Source: Ancistrus triradiatus (taxonomy: Eukaryota > Chordata > Actinopteri > Siluriformes > Loricariidae). From it: DNA of 64,000 bases. Each line of letters starts with the position of its first letter. Within the stretch, counting starts at the first letter, position 1. The position numbers were made by a program, and so were the translations under genes. The stretch is taken from the NCBI GenBank assembly GCA_025084515.1, contig JAJAGP010001328.1:1-64000 (forward strand), in the 5' to 3' direction. The notes beneath the pieces are model-generated. The model saw nothing but the letters and a program-made list of their open reading frames with translations. It ran no database searches and had not been told where the DNA came from. Positions 35,155 through 45,402 of the stretch are shown piece after piece.

Positions 35155-35588
35155 CAGAGGTACCTGGCAGAACAGTTTTCGCACTACAGCCATGACATTT
35201 GGCAGGCTTGGTCCCGTTTGCAATCTAAGGTGACATGTGATGCCAATGGGACCCCTGTAGACCACAGCTGGGTACTGGGGCCCCTTGCGGGCCAATGACA
35301 GCAACTCAGTCAGTTTTCAACCTATTGCCACAAAATTCAGCAGGCTTGGTCCCGGGTGCAATCTGAGGTGACATGTGATGCCCATGAGGCCCCAAAGAAC
35401 CCCGGCTGGGCACTGGGGCCCCTGGCGGGCCAATGACCGTAACTTAGTCAGTTTTCGACCTACGGCCGTGAAATTGGGCAGGTTTGGTGCCGGGTGAAAT
35501 CTGAGGTGAAATGTGATGCCCATGGGGCCCCTGTGGACCCTGGCTTTTCATGGGGGCCCCTGGCAGGCCAATGACCATACCTCAGTCA
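35155..35588. repeat. 138-bp tandem repeat array 3 (about 3 units), cut by Z3
   Basis: Units with 'tcccgggtgcaatctgaggt' and 'gatgcccat' continue to the left edge of solo LTR Z3 and resume at 37926, directly after it. Confidence 0.8.
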
Positions 35589-37015
35589 TGTAGTGTAATA
35601 GCTGTATCAATAGCTGACTACCCCCTCTTTCTAACCTCCTCCACAAGTCATAAAACTTTACGACATTTTGGAATGCAAAAAGTCCACCATCTGGACCGGA
35701 TCTTTTACCCACTAAGGGATGACTCCAACGGTTGACTCTTTCTCAAACCAATGGAATTGGAGGTCTGTTTAGACAGACCTACAACCTTTGGCATCTGCAA
35801 TCATAAACTAAGTCCATGTGGTAATCTTAAAAAGGGGGTTTCATCTTTCAAGACCACAGGCTTCCCCTTTCCCTCTAACTGTTGCAAGATTAAAGACTTT
35901 TTCCCTCAGTCGGCCTGGCGCCAGAAAGACACCCCTGGAGATTTACGACACCAAGGAACTATCAGCTTTTTTTCTAAGAGACAAACTTTACTAATGGTAG
36001 TCAACTTTTGCTGGGAACAGATTACCTTTGCCTGAAACTGTCAATTAGTTAACCCATGATATTTACTTCATAATGAGTCTAAACACCCCTATATGTAGTT
36101 CACTATTTCATACAAAGAGTGGATCAGGGACATTTTTCAAATCCACATATATAATCGTATGTATATGCATATTACTGAGTGTCATGTATTTTCATCTCTA
36201 TTTGGTTAATGTTTTAGTATAACAATCATTTTTATACAAAATCTGGTCCAGTTGTGCTATACTTGGTTATGATTAGAAATAACAGCACGAAAATGTTTTT
36301 ACACGTATCGATCACTCGTTTTATACTCGTTCATACTTATAAAGAACAGAAATGAAGTTGTTATTTAGAATGTACTGTTTCCTACATCTTGTATCCATCG
36401 TATTATTATTTGTTTAAGGAATAGCAAATGTAGAATGATTTAATGATGTTCAAGGTTATCAATTCAAGGTGCCTTTGATCATCTGAACGTTACAACGAAG
36501 TCTGCATCTAAACTTGTAACTTTGAGGATTTTTGGTTATTATGTGATACTTTTAATCACTTTAGATATGTAGGAATATATTAATCCAAGTTAGAACGTCT
36601 GTGGCTCATATGGTGAAATAAGACACAACCACGATAGGAGGGATTTACTGATGAGTCAGCTTGTCATCGGCTAAGTAGGGGCAACTCCTTATGCCCCGCC
36701 TCCAGCCGCTTATGATCCGGAACATTCAAAAGCAACGCGGCACAACCGCGTGGGGAGCTAGCTTCAAGTTTCGTGTGTTTGTTTTGTTCTCTTTGTTCTT
36801 CAAGTCTTTTCTTTGTCTTTTAAAGTTGCAATTTTTCTTGTTGTCAGCCTTTTTATTCGTTTTTGCTCAAGTTTTTGCATTTATTTTAAGTTTTCTATGC
36901 CCAGCAGTCGTAAGTAGTTCGCTATTGCCGAATTAGAAGATAGTTGAAAGACCAGCCAGCCAAGATCTAGTTCACGCTCTGCCATTCTCGTACCATACAA
37001 GTTTTCCAAGTTTTC

Positions 37016-37438
37016 TTGTTGAAGCTCATGGTGCTAGAACGTGTTCGACTCCACCTTTATCTGTGGCCAAGATATAATCCGAGTCGCACGCACGCAAATC
37101 GAGGTCAGAGACCCCGGATCACCAACAGCTGGGAAGAAAGCCAAACCGGAGCGAGGCCCTCAACACATCTGTGGTTCCACGGACCGAAGGCTAATCGCCA
37201 AGATCTTCCAGAGTCCACTGAACAGGGGCATCAGAGTCTGAAGATTGGATCACTTCCGTTCCCCCGTGTGACATCTGACGACAGGCAGAGGCCCGGTTCC
37301 GTTCCATCTCGTTCACGTGAGCCCCCGCAAAGAAACCGGCAAATACCGCTGTTATGGCTTATCTGGGTCCCTGATTCGTGTACCTTGCATTTGATCTTAA
37401 AACCACGCTTCAACATAGACTTATCCACGCCTAAGTAG
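37016..37438 (+). other. Open frame of 140 codons inside solo LTR Z3
   Basis: Unrecognised. The second half (PRVTSDDRQRPGSVPS, then REPPQRNRQIPLLWLIWVPD) is matched in the same frame by an open frame in Z4b (62445-62816, minus), with PRVTSDDRHRPSSVPS and NRQVPLLWLFWVPD. Z2 keeps only the LWLFWVPDS end. Some long retroviral LTRs carry accessory genes, but shared DNA ancestry alone could explain the shared frame. Basic, proline-rich, no membrane segment or known motif. Confidence 0.3.
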
Positions 37439-37696
37439 CTTCTACCATACTATTCACGTTCAACGTAATTAGGGTTACCAGTAACATTGCAACGTTGGTA
37501 ATTATTGCGTGACCGATAAGTTACATAGAGTCATCTTGGTTTCTGATTTTTAATTACTGTGATATGTACGCTTGCCATTATTCCCTGTTTCCCATACTGT
37601 GATATATACATGTTCATCGTCATTTTATGATTTTAACTCTGTGATACACTCGTTATTACATCAGATAGTCTGTTGGTATTGCCTTGTTTTGCAATT

Positions 37697-37702
37697 AATA
37701 AA
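37697..37702 (+). promoter_or_regulatory. AATAAA polyadenylation signal in Z3
   Basis: Sits in 'caattaataaacttg', conserved on the opposite strand in Z2 (aacaagtttattaac at 11564) and Z4b (62105). It fixes the likely transcription direction of the Z LTR family. Confidence 0.5.
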
Positions 37703-37925
37703 CTTGTTTGTTAACCCTTTTGAACTTACCGCTTGGTGTGAGAGAGTTTCATTCAACAAAGGTCGAGAAATATACTTTGAATTCACTATTCAGACCTAGA
37801 CTGATCAATTTCTCTTTTCAACTGGTTTCCGGATCCACCAGTCCATGAAGATCCGGTGGTGCCCCGTTTTATTTATTATTAATTAAAAATTAATCCAATT
37901 AAAGTGTAGTCTTAGGTTTGCTATT

Positions 37926-38745
37926 GTCAGTTTTAGACCTACGGCCACAAAATTTGGCAGGCTTGGTCCCAGGTGCAATCTGAGGTGACCTGTCTTGCCT
38001 GAAGTACCCTTCTGGACCCCGGCTGGGCACTGGGGCCCCTGGTGGGTCAATGACCATAACACAGTCAGTTTTCGACCTACGACCATGAAATTCAGCAGGC
38101 TTGGTCCTGGGTGCAATCTGAGGTGACATGTGATGCCCATGGATTCCCTGATTGCACCCAGGACCAAGCCTGCTGAATTTCGTGGCTGTAGGTTGAAAAC
38201 TGACTGAGTTAGGGTCATTGGCTCGCTAGGGGCCCCAGTGCCCAGCCGGCACTTCTTGTCCAAATTTTGTTCTTCTTCTTCTTCTAGGTCTTCTTGTCCA
38301 AATTTTGTACCGTTTTCACGGATCAAAATTTTGGAGCTACGGTCATGAAATTCGGCATGGACGTAGAGCCCATACGGAATGGGGTGCTTGTGCTTTTGTT
38401 GCCGATGGGACTTTGAGTGGCCGCGCATAGGAATAGGTTTGCCCATAGGAAATAATGGGGTTTCAGTCTGGCAAGTGTTCCCTGATGGGTCATTGACCGT
38501 AACTCAGTCGGTTTTCGACCTACGGCCTCGAAATTTGGCAGGCTTGGTTCTGGGTGAAATCTGAGGTGACATTTGATGCCCATGCGGACCCTGTGGACCT
38601 TATCTGGGCACTGGGGCCCCTGGCAGGTCATTGACCATAACTTAGTCAGTTTTCAACCTAAAGCCACGAAATTCGGCAAGATTAGTCCCCAGTTCAACTT
38701 GAGGTGACATGCGATGCCCTTTGGGCCCACTGGTAAGGTCGCTTT
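37926..38745. repeat. 138-bp tandem repeat array 4, with one inverted unit
   Basis: Continuation of array 3 past Z3. Direct units lie at 37926-38145 and about 38490-38735. A unit in the opposite orientation lies at 38146-38265. A TTC-rich linker and a 'ttttgg.gctacggtcatgaa' block lie between. Confidence 0.8.
38087..38181. repeat. Perfect 32-bp inverted repeat with a 31-base loop
   Basis: Arms 38087-38118 and 38150-38181 are exact reverse complements (gaaattcagcaggcttggtc... against ...gaccaagcctgctgaatttc). Pairing continues outward with mismatches over a further 25 or so bases. It arises where a direct and an inverted 138-bp unit meet. Confidence 0.95.
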
Positions 38746-39179
38746 TTCAAGCCAACCTCAAAATTCCTCCACGAACCTTCGCCATCTAGTCTAATAATTT
38801 ATACAACTACATTCCTATAATCCGATCTCCCAAATTGAACTAAGTAAATTAATTAACTGTTCAAAATCTTCATCATGTGTACTGGACCCTATACCAACAC
38901 ACTTACTTAAAGATCCCTGCAATTATTAACCCCAGTTTACCATAATAAATTCTCCCTTTAACCTTCAATACATACCAAAATTTTTTAAACGTGCAGTTAT
39001 TAGACCCTTGATTAAAAAAATCTACTCTTGATTAAAAAATCCCTTGATTACCCTTGATTAAAAAATCTGACTATGGGCTGATATCCTACCTTCCTTTTAT
39101 CTCTAAGGTTCTAGAAAAAGTAGTTTTCCAACAATTATGCTGTTATTTACACAGAAATAATATTCACGAAACATTTCAG

Positions 39180-40053
39180 ACATTGAACTGGGCTTCGGTC
39201 CTCGTGATCTTGACTCATGCATCCTTGCCTTAGAATAAGGGCAGAACTGGGGGTTCATAGTCAAAGAGTCTTATGGTGATCAGAGACGTTGGGTTGCTGT
39301 CTTCTGCCGCTCGTGGGGTTGCCAATGTCTCATGTGATCCCTCTTGGCTGTGTTTCCTACCAGTGTTCCTCTTTCTAGATTTCTAGCTATGCTGCTATAG
39401 CTAAATGCTGCGGGGGTCTCATGCTACACTTGGCAATCAGTGATTGACAAGGCATCAGTGATATTTAATAAACAGCTGTGCTCCTAATCAATAACTAATT
39501 ACATTTCTGTTTTCTCTCCGAGCTGTTGTTCCGGCAGTTTTTCCGGCCCACACATGATGTTCATCTGATGGAGCTCCACTGTGCATAATTTCACATTTTA
39601 TTTCGACCAGAGACTCCATGACTTTAGTTTCGCTCTTAAATTTATCATCATACCCGGGCCCACTTAATGTCGATGTGAATACTTCACATTTTATTCGAAC
39701 TTTGAACTCCATGACTGTAGTTTCGCTCTTAGATTTAATCATCATACCCCGACCACTAATGTCGATGTGCATACTTCAAATTCTATTCAAACTTTGACAT
39801 CCATGACTTTAGTTCGCTCTTAGATTTATCATCTACGCCGCCCAAGGAGGTTGGGTCCCTTTTTGAGTCTTGGTCCTCCCAAGGTTTCTTCCTAGAACTA
39901 GGGAGTTTTTCCTTGCCACTGTCGCCCTAGGCTTGCTCAATTTGGCATTGGACGTAGTTATTAGGAGATAATCTAAACTTGTAAAGTTGCTTTGAGACAA
40001 TGCTCCATTGTAAAAAGCGCTATATAAATAAATCTGACTTGACTTGGCTTGAC
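39180..40053 (+). mobile_element. 5'-truncated L2 3'-UTR insertion in L2'
   Basis: Flanked by tttcag (39174-39179 and 40054-40059). Starts in the 3' UTR (gaactgggcttcggtcct) and ends with a full tail (aaataaatctgacttgactt). It contains three diverged near-copies of a 'catacccgggccacttaatg' and 'tttgactccatgactttagt' unit (about 39600-39830). Confidence 0.85.
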
Positions 40054-40780
40054 TTTCAGTCAGGATTCAGATCCAACCACAGTACTGAAACTGCATTAGT
40101 TAGGGTAGTTAATGATCTGTTAATGTCGTCTGATAATGGATGTGTCTCACTCCTTGTTCTATTAGATCCTAAAGCGCCATTTGATACTGTAGATCATAAT
40201 ATTTTACTGGAAAGGCTAGAAAACACAGTAGATATTAAAGGACTCGCTCTCTCCTGGTTTGAATCCTATCTGAGTGATCGCTCACAATTTGTCCTTGTAA
40301 ATAATTCATGCTTGGATACTACAAAAGGAAAGTATGGTGTTCCCCAGGGGTCAGTGTTCGGACCTCTATTATTTACTCTTTACATTCTACCATTAGGGAA
40401 TATTATTGATAAACATGGAATTAATCCCCACTGTTATGTAGACAACACACAGTTGGATATATCAGTCAAACCAAACAAAATCAACACACTCCGTAAGATT
40501 GAGGATTGTATTAACAACATAAAAGACTGGATGTCATGTAACTTTCTTCTACTGAATTCACACAAAACTGAAGTATTACTTGTTGGTCTGAAGGCTGCAA
40601 GGGAGAAGTTCACTAATCTAATGTTAAATATTAAAATAAGAAATATACTGTCTGTTAATGATGCTTAAAAACTGATCCATGAGTTTATAACTTCAAGGTT
40701 AGATTATCTTTTACCAAGCTCCAGTTGGTCCAAAATGCAGCAGCACAAGTGCTTATTAGAACCAGGAGGTTTGATCATAT

Positions 40781-41135
40781 CAAGTCAAATCAGATCTATT
40801 TATATAGCGCTTTCTACAATGGAGCATTGTCTCAAAGCAACTTTTCTAAGTTTAGATTATCTCCTACTATCTACGTCCAATCCCAAATTGAGCAAGCCTT
40901 TGGCGACAGTGGCAAGGAAAACTCCTTGGGAGTTGAAAACCTTGCCGAATGAGGAAGAAACCGTGGGAGGACCAAGACTCAAAAAGGGACCCAACCTCCT
41001 TGGGAGGCGTAGATGATAAATCTAAGAATGAGACTAAAGTCGTGGAGTCATACTTCAAATAAAACGTAAAATATGCACATCGGCATTAAGTGGCCTGGGT
41101 ATGATGGAGCTGGAGCTTAAGACGGAAGCAGCTTG
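40781..41135 (-). mobile_element. 5'-truncated L2 3'-UTR insertion in L2', opposite strand
   Basis: Reads as an L2 tail in reverse (caagtcaaatcag, then tatttatatagcgcttt) and ends at gacggaagcagcttg. Flanking atat (40777-40780, 41136-41139) may be the target duplication. On removal the L2' frame 'gatcatattatcc' is restored. Confidence 0.82.
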
Positions 41136-42338
41136 ATATATTATCCCCATTCTGGCTGCCAATTAAATTTCGTACTGATTATAAAATCTTATTACTAACC
41201 TATAAAGTGCTGCTGCACATGGCATGGTTCTGCAGTATTTGAGTGAACTAATTCAACACTACGACCCATCACGCTTACTTCATTCCCAAAGTGTAGGGTT
41301 ACTTGTAGTCCCTAGGATTAAAAAAGTCACTGCAGGGGGAAGAGCATTGTCATACATGGTCCCTCACCTTTGAAATAGCATCCCTGTCACTGTTCATGAT
41401 TAAAACTCACTTTTGATATTCTAGTCCAGATTCAAATCACACTTATTTACTCAGGGCTTTGAGTAGTCTTAAAATACAAGGAAGGTCTTTCTTCAAGTTC
41501 AATAACGAGAGGGATCATGATGTAATCCACATCATTGGCGTTTTACTATGAATGTTTATTTCATATCATGCTTACATAACACATTTTTGTGTTTCTCTAT
41601 TTCGGAGATGGCGAACACCCTGGTCTGGCTTTTGTGTCCTGAGGATGTAGCAAACGGCTTCGCTGCGGCAAGGACAACACTGCCTCTACTCACTGCCTCC
41701 ATTGACCTGAGGATGACCTTAGATTCAGTGTTGCAGTCGACAACAATTCCTTTCCTACTCATCTGCCAAACGTACTGTAATCCTGCGGTGACCCTCTCTT
41801 CCAGTCCTTATACCATTACTCAGTACCCATCAGAGGGTAAGACCTTCCAGGATACAAAAACCTACAGTGACTCTTCTATGTGGACTACCTGTCCCAACTC
41901 AATCAATCCTAACTATATATTCTATAGATCTTATTCTCTATTTTTTAGTTCATTTTATCTTAGCCTCTATATTTTCCTATTATAATTTTACATAGGTTAT
42001 TTACATAGGTTATCTATACATATATTCTTTAATTCTTGTATCCAGGCTGCCCAAGGAGGATAGGTCCCTATTTGAATCTTGGTCCTCCCTAGGTTTCTTC
42101 CCTGTAAGATTTGGGGAGTTTTTCTTTGCCACTGTCGCCTCAGGCTTGCTCAACTAGGGCTTTGAGCCAACATATTTGTAAAGCTGCTTTGTGACAATGC
42201 TGTCTTGTAAAAAGCGCTGTATAAATAAATTTGACTTGACTTGACTTATCACCAGTACCAAAAAGCCAAAACAAATCTTTAACCAAATGTTACGTCTAGC
42301 TCAAATTCAATCAAATTCAAATCAGTTTCTCTTGTATA

Positions 42339-43212
42339 TGTAAGGACCCCCAGCACTGTGTGGATGTCCCCCAAGCAGACACTAGATGGTAGTGTTGACT
42401 TGGTTATTATACCGGGATCCACACAGTGCATGCTATTGTGCATGTGCTCATTGATTGCGGCACGATTGCCATCAGCCATCAGCGGCGTTATTTAAGAGCT
42501 TGCTTTTGCGCTGACAGTTGTCGCACCCTTGTGCTTGGTACGTGGATTGCCTTGTTCTCCTTCGTGTTCCGCTTCACGATCTCCTCGCGTGCTTTGGATA
42601 CCTCACCCGTCTCACACTCTGTTAGAGAATTCGTTTCACCTTTTGCGCTATCTTTTTGGTGTCTTTTTTAGGGCAAAATGGTTGGACTGAGTCTGTTTTA
42701 TAGGATCAGTTCTTGTAGGGTCAGGAAGATCGAGATAACCTTTTGTTTAGGGCTTAGACATAGCATAGGACAAGCCTATTTGCTTTCTTTTGTGTGTTGG
42801 CAATGTCTTTTTAGTGATCGCTTCCGTTTCGTTCATTTTCTCACCTCGGACGCTTAGCACCGTTCTCCGCCTGCGCGTCCCAGCAAGTGACTTGACTCGT
42901 GCCGTGCTCGGGTTTGGCTGTGCACCCCCCTTTTTGGGCTCGCACATGCGGGGTGGCGTCAGGCCCCCTCCCTTCGTTCTCCATCTAGCGCGAGTTTGAG
43001 TTTCTAGCTTCTTAAGCTCATTTTTGTTAGTTAGTTGTTTGTTTTCTCCTCAGTGATCTGGTGGTGCATTCGGTTTATTCACTGATTACCGATGTGGCTT
43101 TTCTGCATTTTTTGTGTTATTTATTCCTATTTTGGTTCACCCATTCAATCTGGAGCTAACTGCATTTGGGTCCTAAAATAGCTTTTTCTTTTGTTTTCAT
43201 GGTTTGCCAACA
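42339..43212 (+). repeat. X family LTR a (5' LTR of X1)
   Basis: Starts TGTAAGGACCCCC, similar to the TGTAAGGGG start of the Y LTRs, and ends near ggtttgccaaca. It shares with Y the order TATTTAAG promoter, 'atctggagctaactgcattt' and a purine-rich internal start. An incomplete Pol III-like module lies near 43050-43100 (tgatctggtgg kept, B box lost). Confidence 0.7.
42489..42496 (+). promoter_or_regulatory. TATA-like element of X LTR a
   Basis: GTTATTTAAGAGC, about 150 bases into the LTR, matching the GTATTTAAGGC of both Y LTRs in sequence and position. Confidence 0.5.
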
Positions 43213-43825
43213 TTTCAATATGGAGGACCGTAATAGAAAGGTGCGACCAGCAAGAGGACCCAGCATTAGCTTGCAGACTTCCAGTTTGGAGGTCCCCAGT
43301 TGCTGTGGTCAGTGAATTTCTTTAACTGGGTTCCACCTGGCTTTTGGGGGGCCGTCCTATGACTACAGCTGAGTCATGGATCCAGTGGTCCATCCTAACC
43401 CCTCTGAGCTCCCCAGCCCTCGCCACCATCTGACTCACCTGGATCCCAGCCACTCACACTTGCCCTAGAGCCGCTCAGCATTTTTAATATTTTGTAAGCC
43501 TCCAGGGAGGAACCAGAATAGTGGCTGAGTTCTGTGCCCTGGCTGAGATGAGCAGCATTAATGAAGCGCCACTCATGCACCTCTTCCAAAAAAGGCTTAA
43601 GGTGGAAGTAGACATCAATCTGCTTTTTCTCCCATTCCTTCGTCGACCTTTTCGACCTGGCCATACTGGTCTAAGCCCGCATTAAAAGGTGGGATAGGGA
43701 GAGGATGGGACTTACCTGCAGTGTGTCTCTTCTTCCCTGGCCAGAACACTCCTTGAATAGTTAGCGCTGCCTAGCTCCGTGCCTGAGCTTGCTGCGCCCA
43801 TAAGCTCCGTACCTGAGCAATTAAT
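43213..43825 (+). pseudogene. X1 gag-like remnant and start of the repeat region
   Basis: Corresponds to the X2 internal region: 'ggacccagcattagct' near the start, then a capsid-like segment (AEFCALAEMSSINEAPLM, HLFQKRLK) that aligns with SGFNEPLLMHLFQKGLKGE of X2 and the SGWNEPALLAMFKKGL region of the Gypsy gag. Frame breaks and stops separate the parts. At 43775-43825 the 27-residue repeats start (PELAAPISSVPEQL), where L2-D cuts in. No protease or pol sequence is present. Confidence 0.65.
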
Positions 43826-43982
43826 CTCTGAAAACAACGTGGGCTATATAGACAACTGGACATCCTTTGAGGGTAAGCCTGGCCTTTTAGGAAGGGAGGG
43901 TGTCCATTCCACTCAGGAGGGTGCTGCTCTCATCTCTTGCAACATTGCCCATAGTCTTATGGCCAGATTGGTTAGGGGCTGA
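43779..43982 (+). other. Chimeric 67-codon frame: X repeat plus L2 ORF1 end
   Basis: The X repeat residues PELAAPISSVPEQL continue in frame into the last 50 residues of L2 ORF1 (SENNVGYIDNWTSFEGKPGL, then the block V region, here EGVHSTQEG instead of DGVHPT). The fusion is a by-product of the junction at 43826. No evidence that it is expressed. Confidence 0.6.
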
Positions 43983-44525
43983 CTATCCAGAGCAGGGGTC
44001 AGGCAGCAGACAGACCAGCTTAACCAACTGTCTGCTGGTAGCCATGCACCGTCACCCAGAACTCACGTTATTGAAACTGTGTCTGTTACCCGCATCTGGA
44101 CTAAACATAAATGCTGTCAAAAAAGTCTGTTACCTCATTAGTATAAACACAGATAGCTCCCATAGAAATAACAACCTTAGACTAAAGCTAGGATTACTTA
44201 ACATTAGATCACTTACAAACAAAGCAGTGATTGTAAATGAAATGATCACTGATAAACACTTACACGCTCTCTGTCTTACTGAATCTTGGATTACACCTGA
44301 TGAATATTTAGCCCTAAATGACGCCTCACCTTCTGGATACAGTCAAGCTCATCGCCCTCGTTCTAATAGTCGAGCTGGAGGCGTAGCCACAATTTTTGAC
44401 AAAGAGCTAGGTGCTACAACTAAATCCCATTACAAGGCTAATTCATTTGAAATACTGATTGTTAATGTGTCTGATCCATCATTATGGAAGTCAAAACCAC
44501 ACTCTTTTCAGCTTATCACTATTTA
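43826..44525 (+). mobile_element. L2-D, left part (ORF1 end, ORF2 start)
   Basis: Begins inside the ORF1 esterase (ctgaaaacaacgtgggc) at the X repeat and runs through the inter-ORF region into the ORF2 endonuclease: LGLLNIRSLTNKAV, LHALCLTESWITPDEY with the catalytic glutamate, AGGVATIFDKELG, then SFQLITI. It stops at ctattta, where L2-E is inserted. The ORF2-frame stretch 43900-44526 is open for 208 codons. It resumes at about 49480. Confidence 0.85.
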
Positions 44526-45402
44526 GTCAAGTCAAGTCAAGTCAGATTTATTTATATAGCGCTTTTTACAATGGAGCATTGTCTCAAAGCAACTTTACAG
44601 GTTTAGATTATCTCCTAATAACTACGTCCAATCTCAAATTGAGCAAGCCTAGGGCGACAGTGGCAAGGAAAAACTCCCTAGTTCTAGGAAGAAACCTTGG
44701 GAGGACCAAGACTCAAAAAGGGTACCCAAACCTCCTTGGGCGCGTAGATGATACATCTAAGACGAAATAAAGTCATGGAGTCAAGTTTGAATAGAATGTG
44801 AAGTATGCACATCGACATTCAGTGTCCGGGGTATGATGTAAATCAAGAGCGAAAACTAAAATCATGGAGTCATGGTCCGGATAAAATGTGGAATTATGCA
44901 CAGTGGAGTCTCCATCAGATGTACATCATGTGGAGGGCCTGACTGCCGGACCACATCTCGGAGAGAACACAGAAAATGTAATTAGTTATTTATTAAGGAG
45001 CACAGTGTCCTATTAACAATCAACTGATGCCATGTCAATCACTGATTTGTCAATGTAGCATGAGACCTCCCCGCACATTAGCTATAGCAGCATATTGATA
45101 AGCTAGACAGAGGCGAACTGGTAGGAAACACGCCAAGAGGATCACTGAGACATTGGCAACCCCACGTCGGCAGAATACAGCAACCCAACGTCTCTGATCA
45201 CCATAATACTCTTTGACTATGAACTCCCAGCTCTGCCCTTAGTCTAAGGCAAAGATGCATGAGTCAAGAACACGAGGACTGAAGCCCAGTTAAGCCAGAC
45301 CGCCCACTCGACACTCCCGGCTAACGGACAAGGCAGGCAGGCCAGACATGACTCCAGACTCTGGCCCCAGGGACCCAAGCCATGCATCCCGGTCTAAATC
45401 TA

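Larger units (their letters stand above)
35589..37925 (+). mobile_element. Solo LTR Z3, complete (2337 bp)
   Basis: Begins TGTAGTGTAATAGC and ends GGTTTGCTATT (expected GCTACA with two changes), flanked by GTCA (35585-35588 and 37926-37929). It entered a 138-bp repeat unit; on removal 'ctcagtcagttttagacc' is restored. It matches Z1 and Z2 in reverse orientation over its whole length. An AATAAA at 37697-37702 lies about 220 bases from the end, as expected for an LTR R/U5 region. No internal retroviral sequence flanks it. Confidence 0.75.
38780..41470 (+). pseudogene. L2' reverse transcriptase, broken, catalytic box altered
   Basis: Fragments before the first inserted L2 piece match the reverse transcriptase entry region (LDPIPTHLLK, then AVIRPLIKK). 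After it, 40054-40668 is open: FQSGFRSNHSTETALVRVVN, AFDTVDHNILLERLEN, YGVPQGSVFGPLLFTLY, then CYVDNTQLDIS where active L2 copies have CYADDTQLYIS. The second catalytic aspartate is asparagine, so this copy could not polymerise. After the second inserted piece the thumb and end region continue (41136-41470) with frame breaks. Confidence 0.8.
38746..42246 (+). mobile_element. L2': second L2 subfamily, 5'-truncated, with two L2 fragments inside
   Basis: The coding DNA is clearly related to L2-A to L2-F but more distant (FQSGFRSNHSTETALVRV, LLVLLD). The 3' UTR differs for most of its length (41460-42040), then has the shared block 'cccaaggaggataggtccc', 'aaagcgctgtataaataaa' and a tgact tail ending at 42246. 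The 5' part is missing. Fragments at 39180-40053 (+) and 40781-41135 (-) are later L2 insertions. Confidence 0.82.

Noticed and set aside
35589..37925. DNA transposon with TGTAGC/GCTACA terminal inverted repeats
   Set aside because: The inverted match is only six bases; TG...CA ends, 4-bp duplications and a polyadenylation signal fit a solo LTR better, although it is not proven.
41548..41985. 145-codon open frame on the plus strand
   Set aside because: Lies in the L2' 3' UTR after the end of ORF2; hydrophobic tail from T-rich DNA; no similarity recognised.
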